Assembly: GCA_037074705.1 (NCBI GenBank) | Contig: CM073591.1 | Span: forward strand, 130,827,032 to 130,891,031 | Length of the DNA stretch: 64,000 nt | Reading direction: 5' to 3' | DNA from: Zhengitettix transpicula | Taxonomy: Eukaryota > Arthropoda > Insecta > Orthoptera > Tetrigidae | Part shown: in pieces, positions 1-10,705 of the stretch | Numbering within the stretch: position 1 is the stretch's first letter | Layout of the letters: each line of letters starts with the position of its first letter | Program-made: the position numbers and the translations under genes | Notes under the pieces: model-generated | Database searches by the model: none | What the model saw: the letters and a program-made list of their open reading frames with translations, nothing else | What the model was told of the DNA's origin: nothing

Positions 1-842
1 CAAACTATCAACTTGTCCTAAATATATTTGTTCTCTAGCGGAATTGTCAATTGAGGAGAGTATCGGGTTCTAGCAGGTACGTGACCATTTTACGAAAAAT
101 CCAGAAAAACACAAAGAGTACACACCTGCTATCAAGACATGACAACAATCTTATCTGTTCCACTAGAGAATATAATCAGAATTTTAATAAAATCTTAAAT
201 GTCGAAATTTAATGACCTTATATATAAGTCTAATAGACGTGTGCGCCAATTAGCAATTATCGACTTTAAATTTCCATAAATATCGAGATTTCAAGTTGAT
301 CTTTATTCTTTAGCGTATGGCTAGAAAAAATATTTATTTCGTGTCCACCTCTTCTTAATTATGAGCCTTTTTAAAATAAAGTGCTTATTAAACATAGATT
401 TTATGTACTTGCGTGTATGTATGTACTTACGTACATATTAGATGCGTTACTTGCCGCTTTATGGAAAAATCGTTTATACATATTACGGTAAAACGAAAAT
501 AATAATTGCCAAAGCAGTTAAAAATAGAATTTCGGAACGTTCGTCATTTAGACTCACTATGGCGGATGTTAGTTTCATAAATTGCCACGCCGACATATGA
601 CGACAATAAAAATTTGCTTATGAATAGGTCTGAAACTTTTCTTTGCAAAATTAACAGTCCGGCCTTTCGTCGCAATAAAAATGTTTAATTGACATCCGTC
701 CTGCTATTATTTTTGTGAAAAACAAAAACATAAAACTGGGTGAAATTTGTGATTTGTAGATAATTTAAAACTTGAGTATTATATGTCAGTTCGTGAATAT
801 ATTTTACATATGCGAAAAACGCGCAACAGACAGAATGTAAAT
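1..842. other. AT-rich intergenic DNA, nothing recognised
   Basis: No open frame, RNA gene or repeat family seen elsewhere in the window could be recognised here. Base composition is strongly AT-rich with scattered short homopolymers. Confidence 0.5.
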
Positions 843-960
843 AAAATCTCGGTCTTCTAACCGAGTAAACAATTATATTCGCGACGTTTCGTTGATGTTC
901 ACTGCCATCGTCTTCTAGCTATTGCTTGCGATTACAATTGTTTACTCGGTTAGAAGCCAG
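843..960 (-). repeat. Short fold-back with hammerhead-like core (Penelope-like end)
   Basis: A perfect 21-bp inverted repeat (854-874 and 936-956, beginning CTTCTAACCGAG) encloses about 61 bp. Read on the minus strand, the enclosed segment shows a degenerate hammerhead core: CTAGAAGA near 918-911, then a GATG/CATC hairpin, then GAAAC ending near 886. This order matches the other Penelope-like pieces in the window. Hammerhead motifs inside Penelope-like terminal repeats are established; assignment of this piece is inference. Confidence 0.45.
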
Positions 961-1095
961 GGATGACTTTATTCATTATCTACACCGAGAAATACTACAT
1001 TAGCCCCTAATGCATCAAACTGGAGTCTCGAAAATGATGGCCTTCAAATGACCCCATAAGAAGTAATCTTGCACTGCGGTATATATATATATAAC

Positions 1096-2000
1096 AACTA
1101 TTAACAACTAACAAAATTTATTATCAATTTTAAAACAAGTATAAAATACACAAAATATTTGTGATCTCAGGGTCTTGAACTGGGTTTGATAAATGGCAGA
1201 ATTTATATAATCAAAATTACATTTACCTTTTTATGGAAATCAATGCGTCTGAACATAGACGAAATTTGTTGCGGAAGAAATAATACTAAAGATTGAATTT
1301 AACAATTTCAATTTTATCAAGAATTAAGAATCTCATTTTATCGATAATTAAATAATTAAAGAACGATCTGACTTTTATCTTTTAAACACGGTTTACAAAT
1401 AATTTTAAAGTTTTTCTCTACTTACGGCCGCCCAGGTCTCATTTTTAGTTTTTCGTGCACAATTTTGGGGACATCACTGATTATAAGTTCTCACAGGCTC
1501 TAAATGTTCGCAGGCTCTAATTGGTGTAGTTTGTTAGTTGGTTTAACACAAATTGGTTGGTTCTCGATGCTTTACTGCAACCTGAATTTGTGGATCTCGT
1601 GACTTTAGTTGACAATGGACTTCATTGGTTTGTCTGAATATTGCTTTACTTTTTAATATTTGAAAGCATGTTTGTGACTGGGCCACAATCTTTCGTTCTG
1701 ACTGCCGACTGTAAAACTTTTCGTCTGGTCTATTCGCTGTCTGCTGACCGACTGTACTGTTCAAATTTTCATGACTTGGAATTTTGGTCTTTTCTCCTTG
1801 CTGCTTACTGCCCGACTGTACATTTCCTGACTGTTCGTTCGTCTCGCAAGTTTTTGAGCGCGCAGAACCTTCTCGACTCATCAACAATGTTTTCTTTGCC
1901 TTGCCGGTTTGTTGCGGCGTCCGCTCTATATCCACTAATAATGAGTCCTCTACAATTCAACTTTTCAATTAGAACAATGTCTTAATTACCAATTACTACA
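1096..2000 (-). repeat. LTR copy A of an LTR retrotransposon, left end truncated
   Basis: This aligns by eye to the LTRs at 5045-6023 and 13674-14637. It shares the box around 1165-1194 (CTCAGGGTCTTGAACTGGG followed by TTTGATAAA) and a right end of the form TTAATTA...ATTACTACA at 2000 followed by ATATATA. The first ~40 bp seen in copy B are missing and a (TA)n run (1081-1095) sits in their place. The orientation is inferred from the primer-binding-site-like units to the right, which read as minus strand. Open frames on both strands inside it (for example 1543-1935 minus) are not conserved in the other two copies and are not called genes. Confidence 0.6.
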
Positions 2001-2310
2001 ATATATAGTGCTATTCAAAATAGTCAAATAAAAATAAGCTGCACGTTGGAGTGCCAAATTATGTAGTATTCAACATATAAAAATGAAACAAATGAAAGGG
2101 CCTCTAATAAAGACAAATAATGTAATATACCAGTTAAGCAAAGGAAAATAGTCACCACGTTTGAGGCAATTTATGTAATATTCAAAATAGACATAATAAA
2201 ATTACAAAAAGGAAAGTTCCAGTACGTTGTGGCGCCCATTTATGTAATATTCAAAAGTGATTAAAGAACAAACTCCACGTTGGAGTGCCAATTTACGTGG
2301 TAATCAAAAA
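2001..2310 (-). repeat. Tandem primer-binding-site-like units, array A
   Basis: Four units of unequal length each contain a segment like the reverse complement of an LTR primer-binding site (2042-2056, about 2156-2170, 2223-2237, 2276-2290; consensus CACGTTGGGGCGCCA). Each is followed by ATTTA and an LTR-edge-like TGTAATATTC. The same arrangement occurs at 13524-13673, where the sequence is cleaner. In an ordinary element one such site follows the 5' LTR; here it is repeated. A further direct repeat, GGGCCTCTAATAA, lies at about 2099 and 2431. Confidence 0.5.
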
Positions 2311-2739
2311 TATTATATAATGAAGACAGGAAATCGAAATTAACAATTACTTTTTTAAAAAGAATCACAAAAAAATTATTTATTTTACAAATTTGATCTT
2401 CGTTGATTTTACATTTTAAATTATTGTCGGGCCTCTAATAATGACAGTAGAAAAAACAATTTAATTTACAATATCAAACAAAAACTATTACTTACCTGAA
2501 ACGTTTTATAATTCTAGCAAATTTATCGAAAACTGACGGTAGATGATATTTACGTATAAGGTTTACAGATGAACATTTGTTTTAATTACATACAATTTTG
2601 TTTGGGCTGCTCAGATTTGTAACAACTGGAAACTGGCAACTGCTAAATGCCTTTTGGACAATACATGCAAGATTATTTTTTTTTTAAATTAGCAAAAATT
2701 AAATAAATGAATAAGAAAGATAGCCAATTCAGACAAAAA
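2311..2739. other. AT-rich DNA, possibly decayed LTR-element interior
   Basis: No coding frame was recognised. The second copy of GGGCCTCTAATAA (about 2431) links this stretch to the array on its left, so it may be a remnant of the same LTR element. Confidence 0.3.
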
Positions 2740-2870
2740 AGTGATCATATAAATACCCCACAACGTTTCTGGAATCCTACTGACTTTCGTCTGTTGCAAA
2801 GAAGAGCCCAGAGCGACACAACTGCAGTTGACAAAACTCAAAATAATAATAATATATTGGAAGCGCACAC
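2740..2870 (-). repeat. Penelope-like terminal fragment with hammerhead-like core
   Basis: On the minus strand CAGACGA (2793-2787) stands where the core CTGACGA is expected and GAAAC follows at 2769-2765, then GTTGTGGGG. The piece is similar over about 110 bp to 34225-34345 (shared ACGTTTCTGG, ATCCT, ACTTTCGTC and a downstream ACAGTTG-type segment). A small plus-strand open frame (2707-3015) overlapping it is not considered a gene. Confidence 0.45.
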
Positions 2871-2892
2871 ATGCCGTGCAAATTACATTACA

Positions 2893-3158
2893 TTACAACT
2901 TTTCTTTGCTGTAAGCTACGATAGATTTCTGTCTATTCCTACATTTTATAATATGGTATCTATCACAGATTTCCAAGCACAACTCACACACACACATTCG
3001 TCATTTGGTTCGTGAAATAATTTGTTGCAGCGCACCTTATGGTGAAAGCAATGTATCGCCAGGCTCGTCTTCATGTGTCGTATTTCATGATTAGCTTCCA
3101 TCCATGCCCTGTCTTGCATAGCAGATGTTGCATAGATGTCCTCCGGTATGTTGTTGTT
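2893..3158 (-). pseudogene. LINE ORF2 C-terminus (3' part of an interrupted copy)
   Basis: Read on the minus strand from 3149 an open frame runs IPEDIYATSAMQDRAWMEAN, continues through HEIRHMKTSLAIHCFHHK, and ends at a TAA at 2895-2893. Near the end is a zinc-knuckle-like pattern (CELC, then seven residues, H, three residues, C), typical of the C-terminus of many non-LTR retrotransposon ORF2 proteins. A TAATG-repeat tail follows the stop. This is the continuation of the reverse-transcriptase fragment at 3705-4240; the two parts are separated by a family A insertion. Confidence 0.75.
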
Positions 3159-3704
3159 GTTGTTTTTTTTTGTTTTTTTTAGGGCAACAGGCTACATGAG
3201 GGTAATCCACGTTGGGCAACTCCCCTTTAATAGCATAGGAAGGGATTTGAAAGGGGGGATGCGGAAGGGTAGAGGAAGGTATCCAAGGGTTAACTAGGGC
3301 CCCCGGACTATATTTTAAGGATCCTACCTGGCATTCGCCTAAAGAAATGCAGGGAAAACCCTAGAAAAACCTGCATCAGGTAGGTCGGGCATTGGGTACT
3401 TGTCCCACGCCCTTCCGATAGCGGGAGAGGGTCGCAGCATTCCTTTCTCCGTGCCTCGACCAGTTTAGGAGGCAGCTGGCCGACTATTCCAATGGGAATA
3501 GCAGACAACTCTTACCGTATGCCCAAGGTCTGTGACCCCGGAGCATACACCTCTCAGAACAGGCCGAGGTGCCTCGGCTTGTGGGAACCTTAGTTCAAAA
3601 ACGGAGAGGAAAAGGCATACCCAATGGTAACCCCTTCGTATCTCTCCTAAAAGGTTCTGCCTGGAGAGAATTTCCCCCGCAGACCTTTTGCTGCCGTTGT
3701 TTTT
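3159..3704 (-). mobile_element. Family A retroposon copy 1, inserted in a LINE
   Basis: Sense is minus: the 5' end near 3683 is a degenerate form of the family's palindromic hairpin and the 3' tail is the T-rich run at 3160-3180 on the plus strand. GTTGTTTTT occurs at 3159-3167 and again at 3696-3704, a probable 9-bp target-site duplication, although low complexity makes the exact length uncertain. The insertion splits a minus-strand LINE between the peptides HEKKNN and IPEDIYAT. The internal frame starting MSAIPIGIVGQLPPK (from 3508) recurs in other copies. Confidence 0.8.
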
Positions 3705-4240
3705 CTTCTCATGCAGATCTTGTATAAACTGTCTGAATCTGGAAACAGCTGGTAGTATGAGCTCGCATCTTAGATCCTCTATTAAGCTCGTACACTAGCT
3801 CGTACACTAGCTTTGATCTTGCATTCTGCGGAACTCCTAAAATTCTTTTCAGGTATCTAGCCTTTACTCGCTCCAGTTCTTCCAGTTGTCTGTACGTGAG
3901 ATATTCTCCTACTAATTCTAGGCCATACGTCAGAACAGGTAGTATATTTAGCCAAAACAGGTCCATCGCTGTGCTGATTGATAGTTGTGTAATGTTTCTG
4001 ATTTCATTCATAGCTCTAGTGGCTGCCACTGCTCTAGATCTTATATGTAGTCTGAAACTCCTTCCCGTTGTTTGGATTGTGATGCCTAGATATTTAAAGT
4101 TGTTAGCCCTCTTGAGTAGCTTACCATTGCATTTGACGTTCTCTGCTTCGGTGAGTCTTCCTCCTTTTCTGAACACTACCAACTCCGTCTTCTCTTCATT
4201 TATCTGTATGTCGTTTCTCTCCGTCCATTCGCTTAGTGAC
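3705..4240 (-). pseudogene. LINE reverse transcriptase, 3' half of RT/thumb region (5' truncated)
   Basis: On the minus strand the frame begins about 4240 with SEWTERNDIQINEEKTELVV, then FRKGG and FKYLGITIQTTG, followed by HIRSRAVAA and PVLTYGLELV. This is the post-catalytic order of non-LTR reverse transcriptases (LNxxKTE, KYLGI, LYG-type motifs). The catalytic motifs upstream are missing. A 12-bp tandem duplication gives the doubled peptide VYELVYEL near 3795. A 1-nt frameshift near 3730 moves the frame to QFIQDLHEKKNN, which continues across the family A insertion to the stop at 2893. Clade assignment is not attempted. Confidence 0.8.
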
Positions 4241-5044
4241 CAAACTCAAAAGCGATGAAAACGGAACGTCAATGACGAAGGGTTAGCTTAACAATAAGGG
4301 AGCAACGACAATGAGAAAACAGAAAGTTAAGCGTAATAATAAGGGATCATAGCAATTATTGAGTTTCATAGTGTCTGTACATTAATAGCTGTGATGTTTG
4401 ATTTAATGTGAAGCATCTCTGAAATGAATCTGGAATTGTACCTGGTATCACTGTTTAAAATCTTAGCATTTTGCCAATCAAATGTATGATAACAAAATTG
4501 AATTTCTTAAGTTATGTGCCCTAAACTTGGAAATCCAAGACACACATTCACACATTCAGTCCTTAACTAAACAACTGGTTTTTCATGAGAATTCTATAAC
4601 TATAATGGTTCCCACCAACATCAAATTTATTGGTTTAATTTATTTTAGAATTTGGTAGAACATGAAAATCGATTTACTCTCTCAGTCGTTTAAATATTTT
4701 TTTTTCTCAGCACTATAAATGTTATTAAATTACATGAATTATAGTTTTCAATTCTACCACAATATATCTTCTTCTTTTAAAATATTAAGTAATTGAAAAA
4801 GCTCTGACTTTAATATCGATACTCCTTACTTTTTGTGCTACCTAGTACCTTATATAGCGATATTTGCCTTAAATATTATACAGGTTAACATAAATCGGCT
4901 ACCTTTAATTGTTGAATTTTTCTTCACAATTGTGTATAATTATTAATGCTTTTTGACTTCCTTTCTCATGGCTTTATATTGTGGTAACTTAAATTTTAAA
5001 AAATATTAAATTTATAATTTATTATAAAAAATTTATATATATAT
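4241..5044. other. AT-rich intergenic DNA, nothing recognised
   Basis: No gene or known repeat was seen. It ends in a short TA-rich run just before the LTR at 5045. Confidence 0.5.
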
Positions 5045-6023
5045 TGTAATAATCACTAACGATAGACTTTTAAATGAAAAGAATTTATATTAACAAACAA
5101 AATATTTATTGGCAATAATTTAAACAATTACAAATTTAAATATATCTTAGGGTCTTTACTGGGTTTGATAATGGACGAATCAATAATATTTATAATTTTA
5201 TCAACAATTTGATATCAATCAAGAAAGTTACTTGTCAATTAAATTAGAACAAAATTTTATTGTGAACGAAGTTAAACTAAAAAGGTTGACTCTGATTGAC
5301 AATTTTAACCAATAAGAAGAGAACGAAATCTGACGGCTATCTTTCAATCAGGTTTACATAATTAATTGTTTCGTAAATTGTTACTCTCGTCTGCCCAGCA
5401 TTCCAGGATAACTTTTATTTTCGAAAACACTATTGTGGAGTTTAACACTGCTTCTACTCACAGATTCTGCACTGATTCAAGTCAATATTTTATACGTCGT
5501 CAGGAACTAGTATGAACCACCTTCGTCCTCTCGGTATTCCGCACGCCTTGGGCAAATTCTGCGATTCGTCGTTTGGGTTGTCTTTATTGTTCCAGACTTA
5601 AACCGAAACTTCTGCTAACTCTGGCCGGCTATGTGCGCAAAAACTGCTTTTTTACTTAGCAGGTTTCGTCGTTAATGCTCATGGGGAAGGTTTACTTTGT
5701 CCTGATAAAAATGTTCAGGGACCAATCAACTCTGTTGAATGCTAATTCTCAATATTTCCCTGCAAACTGTATTTCACAATGCCTTCCTGCGAGCTGCTAT
5801 ATCGTCTCCAATTAACAGTTATTACTTCGACGATGTCTCCCCGCAGACTGAACTCTCGTTTTGCCTTTTAGCGCGTGCATACGCCATTTTGCGAGCCTTC
5901 CGACAAAAGAACAGTGCTTGGCTTTTCTATGGTTGTTATGTTCTGGACCGCCGCCACAAAGGATTTCTCCAACAATTTAGATTTTCAAATTCACAATTAA
6001 TGTCTTAATTAATTGGCATTACA
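5045..6023 (-). repeat. Solo LTR (copy B), 979 bp
   Basis: The segment begins TGTAATAATC and ends GGCATTACA, giving the TG...CA-type inverted ends (TGTAAT/ATTACA) expected of an LTR. It shares the GGGTCTT...CTGGGTTTGATAA box (5149-5170) and the TCTTAATTAATTGG right end with copies A and C. No primer-binding site or internal region adjoins it, so it is read as a solo LTR. Both flanks are TA dinucleotide runs (about 5036-5044 and 6024-6044), so a target duplication cannot be told from the microsatellite. Orientation is taken from copy C. Confidence 0.65.
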
Positions 6024-6048
6024 ATATATATATATATATATATATGCG

Positions 6049-8889
6049 CGTGAACTAGACATTAATAAGGATTGAAACTTGAGAATCATCATAACTAATT
6101 TTATTATTATTTTGAATTAGAATTTGTTGATATTATTAAATTTAAATTATTGAATATGCAATTTTTTAAACAAACGTATATGGTCTCAGGTATAATTAAA
6201 CTAAACATTCGTATACAAACCTCTCAATTATAAAAGTGTATCAACTCGTAGAACATGTATGAAATGGACAGATTCTGTAGCTCCTCAAAGGCTTGAATAT
6301 TATTTCGCGATTCGTGGATATATTACATGTGGGAATAAGTTCCACAAAATTCAGATGGTGCCAGAATAAAATGCACTTTATCCTGCCTCATCCGGCGCAA
6401 ATCCCGGGCTTGGGAATTCGAGGCGCGCGTCTGTCGGGTCGGCACGTCGCAGCTCTCCGTCCTGAAAACGACCGAGCCACCTAACAATAATACTCGTAGT
6501 AACAAGCCAAGAGCTTAGGACGCGGGTCACGGGGCTCACATTAGTATTTTGTGGACAACGTTTTCTAAGTCACGCTCCATATCGGTTACAATCTCCTTGG
6601 ACCGGTACACGAGCAAATATTAACTTGGACAATAAATATAGTTGAAATAGTGTAAATTGAACCAAAATCTCACCTTTAACGCGCGTATACGTATCTACGC
6701 AAGTTATTCATATTTCTTCTAATGATAAAACGCAGGCATCACTTCACAGAGTTTGAGCCAGGGCGCTGGTAGATTGGAACAAGTCGCCAGCATGTCGTGA
6801 CGGCCGTCTGCACAACGTTTATATCAGAATCGCAAATCAGCAGGTTATCGTATGGGTGAAACGTGTGAAATGTAAGAACAATGTTCATTCACCCCTGTCG
6901 TAAAACACTAAGCCAAAATATCGTCAAAAACGCCTGTATATGGGGGAAGAACATTTACCAAAAAGTGATTGGTTGGAAATAGATCGCAGGATGCCGGACG
7001 ATCCTCCAGGGAGAGGTGACGAGGGAGGATTTCGAATAGCAGAGAGACAGTTTGTAATATGAATTTAGTGTGAAAGGAACAGTTTACTTTTTGGAGTCCG
7101 AAGTGAGTTTAAAATGTGAATATGAAAAGGACTGGTGAAAGGAGAGACTTTTTTATTTGCAGCTGGGAATGGAAGTGTGACAAGAGACAGTTTAGTAATT
7201 GGAGTCAGGAAATGTGACTCTGAAATAAGAGAACGGAAAGTTGCTGAGAGTGTTAAAGAACGCTGACTTCGACATCGCAGAACTTCTGAGACGGCCGAGA
7301 AGCCTTGCTCCAGATGTCGACCGGAATCCCCAGTCCAGCCCGTCCTACAAGATTGCTGAGAACTAAATGTAGTCCAGAATCTGAAATAATGACAATTATT
7401 TCCTGAATAACTTTAAATAACCCTTTCTAAAATTTATATTGTAATCATTATGCTGTTTTTGAATTTTAAATTACTGTAAAATAGGATAATAATAACTAAA
7501 AAACACCCATTAAAACTTAAGTATTCCCAGAAACTTAATTCAAATGACTGACCTTACATACTCGGTCAACGAGGCATTTAATAATGTTCAAGACGCCATT
7601 AGATAACGACGACATTAGCATGACAACCCAAACATAGCCAACATCACTAACAAATTTTGTTCTTATACGATTTTTATTTTCCATAACACACTATTCAAGT
7701 AACTTAATTGAACTAAACAACGACGTTGCAGTTCCGACAAGTCTGCTCTTGTATAATTTATTCACCAAGAAAGTGAACTCATAAGTAAATTATAAATATT
7801 AATTTATATAACATAATTTATATAATATAATTGAGTATAATTACAGACCATAAAATTTAGATAAATAAAAAAAATTAAATAATTGTTTCCATAGCATTTT
7901 TTACCATGCCCCACCTAAGTATTTCTAATGCCCCCTATGTAACACATACATATTTTATTATTTTATAAAATTGAATTTTTTGCTAAAGAAGCCTATTTCG
8001 ATTTGTGTATCACGGTTCTTTTATAAGAAGAATTCTGTGTATAAGCAAATTAATACCTTATTTTAATCTGAGATCGCTAAACCTAACACCCGTTCAAGCT
8101 TTTGTATGAAATTAAGTTCTTATTTCACTTAACACGTGGAGTTGGCCCCTAGACAACAGTACACAACAACTTGTCATAGCTATAATATAACAAAGATGAC
8201 GTCTGTCAAAGACTGTTACATACGTTGACATATTCAGTGATTTCTTTGATATTAAGTAGTTACAATAATTTCAGTTAATTTTATTAAGATTGCTTTTAAT
8301 GTGCAACATTTCGTAGATTATTTTTGTTATATGCACTCATTCTCCAAGACTATGTTATATAAATTTAACACATAATTAAATTCTAAACCATTTTTAATAT
8401 TAGGAGTTTTTAATTTATCTTTACACACTTACCTCTGGTGGTTAAAGACCGTTTAGTTTGTCCCCAACATAGAATTACTTTTGTAAACACCATTATGATG
8501 ATCAAATATGTTAAAAGGATTTTTGTATTCTTTCTATGATTTGCACGGAATTAAGCTTGATGATTAAAATTCCATATTAATGAAGAAAAATATAGCAAAG
8601 ATTCGTCACGCTGTATCAAACTGTGTGTAAACGTTTATTCCACCGTTTGGTAATAAAATACTTAATATACTACAGTTAACTCATGACTGTGACTGCAGGA
8701 ACATCTGCTGTTTCTCCGAATATTTTCACATGACGGAGAATCAAGTTTTACTATTCCGTTAGAAACGTATTCTTTTTCTATTCTTTTCTTATATCAGGAT
8801 TTACCGCTATACATCATCAAATATTTATACATTTCTCTACTTAAAATCTCACTCACTCCACAGTCCTTTAAATTTCCTTTTAAATTCTC
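6049..8889. other. Intergenic DNA with a GC-richer island at about 6360-6540
   Basis: A GC-richer patch (6360-6540, around CGCAAATCCCGGGCTTGGG) contains short overlapping open frames on both strands (6293-6484 plus, 6323-6505 minus) that match nothing recognised. A purine-rich stretch at 6960-7380 has no long frame. The remainder is AT-rich with no identifiable repeat. Confidence 0.35.
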
Positions 8890-9298
8890 TTTTCTGCTCT
8901 CTCGCAGACAAAACCTTTTAGGAGAGACGGAGAGGGCTGCCTTTGGGAATTCCTTTTCCTATCTCTGTTTTTGAACTCAGGTTCCCACAAGCCGAGACAC
9001 CTCGGCCTGTTTTTCCGGGGTGGCAGACCTTGGGCATACGGTAAGAGTTGTTGACTGTTCCCATTGGGACAGTCGGTCAGCTGCCTCCTAAACTGGTGAA
9101 GGCACGGATAAGGGAATGCTGTTACCCCATAGCCTCTCCCGCCATCGGAAGAGTGTGGGGCAAGTACCAAATGCCTGACCAACCTGATGCAAGATCCTTA
9201 AACCATAGCCCGGGGGCCCTAGTTACCTTCCGCCTCCCTTCCTACTCTATTAAAAGGGATTTACTTCCACGTCTCATGTATCCTTTTCATCTAAAAAT
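8890..9298 (+). mobile_element. Family A retroposon copy 2, internally deleted
   Basis: Sense strand plus. The 5' end keeps half of the hairpin (CTCTCTCGCAG, 8897-8907) and the 3' end reads CTCATGTATCC...CTAAAAATAT. Compared with 46421-46975 about 45 bp around the GCAGGTTTTTCTAGGG segment is missing near 9190. The family frame is open at 9048-9314, starting MLTVPIGTVGQLPPKLVKAR. Confidence 0.8.
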
Positions 9299-9330
9299 AT
9301 ATAATGATTCATAGACAGAATGATCATAAC

Positions 9331-9723
9331 CTTAAAGGTTTTGAATTCTGGTTCAAATAAGCTGAGAATCGTGGATTAGTTTTGAGAGATTCATATCCGA
9401 GGTCACAGGAGTTGGGCATATGATAAGAGTTGTCCGCTGTTCCCATTTGAACAGTCGGACAAACGGCCTCTAAACCTGGTCGAGGCTTACCGCACTGCCC
9501 CGAGAGTTCGACGTACGTAATGGAGGCTTCTCTAGGGTTTTCCTTACACCACATTTAAGCAAATATCTGGTAGGATCCTTAATCTATAGCCTAGGGGACA
9601 TAGTTAAGGCTTTGCTGCCTTGCTCTGCATCCCGAATCCCATATTTCTATCCTTTCCTATGCTATTATAGGGGATAACACTCACGGCGATGACCCTCATG
9701 TAACCTGTCACCGCTAAAAAAAC
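9331..9723 (+). mobile_element. Family A retroposon copy 3, highly diverged
   Basis: It lies directly downstream of copy 2 in the same orientation. Recognisable pieces in order are TTGGGCATATGATAAGAG, AACAGTCGGACAAACGGCC, CTATCCTTTCCTATGCTAT and CCCTCATGTAACCTGTCACC followed by an A-rich tail. Many substitutions and indels separate it from the other copies, so it is older. Confidence 0.65.
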
Positions 9724-10666
9724 ACAAAATATTAAAAACACATTATTTGAATACCTATCAAATACTTTTATTCGTCTAATTATGTATTACATAAGACGTA
9801 CTATTCCAGGAAATGTTGCCAATTTTTTTTGTACCATAGTTAGAACGCTTTACTGATATTACACATGCTCCCTAATGGATTTGGTATTTAAGAATTAATT
9901 CTTCATAAGCAATAATTATTTATAAGCCAATAATTTAACCCGTATGGAACAAAAATAAGTCTTTCCTCGTTAAGCTCATCTAAGGTACATATGTTAATTA
10001 AAAATTCCTACCGTCTGTGAACGAAGAATTCAATAAACGTTGCGAATGTAAGGTTTTAGTACATTGAGAAATTTCAATGAAATATTTTAATTTAGTCTTG
10101 TTGCCTGAAATATCTATTGAACTTCAGAATTAACGCACGAGTAATTTGTTTCGAAAAGCATCCCACATAGAATATAATATTCTAAGCACAACTGTCTACT
10201 GTCAGAGTAACATGGACACTCGACCCAATTCTGTATGTTTCATGTTTTAATTGTAATGAATCGTTTGAATATTTCCTTTGAAGTGATTGATAGTTTACCC
10301 GATGGCAAATCCAATTTCAGTGTAACGAACAAAGACAAACGTTATTGTTAATATTGAGATCAATGAAATAGATAATATATTTACTAGCAAAGAAGAAAGA
10401 ATAATGCACACTCTTAAACACTTGTAATGCTGTTTTAAGCGCGATAGAGTTGGAAGCGTCGTTTTTATTGCTGTTTTAATCACCTGCGGTGCCCTTATTA
10501 TTGAACCTCGCTGAATAGGCTGTAAATATTTTTCGAACTTGCCACACATTTACATTCGACTTATTACGGGAAATATTAAATTCATATATAATTTCATAAT
10601 GCGAAACACAATAGAATATTTTATCTTTACTTGAGCATTTATACTTCATTTCGCGTCAGAATTTCG

Positions 10667-10705
<39 letters not shown>

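Noticed and set aside
1543..1985. Open frames on both strands inside LTR copy A
   Set aside because: Not maintained in LTR copies B and C.
3178..3690. Family A as the 3' end of a LINE rather than its own element
   Set aside because: Two copies with target duplications begin at the same palindromic 5' end, which defines a full-length short element; still to be tested against LINE 3' ends.
10668..10702. (TA)n run as a terminator or origin
   Set aside because: Ordinary dinucleotide microsatellite; several others occur.
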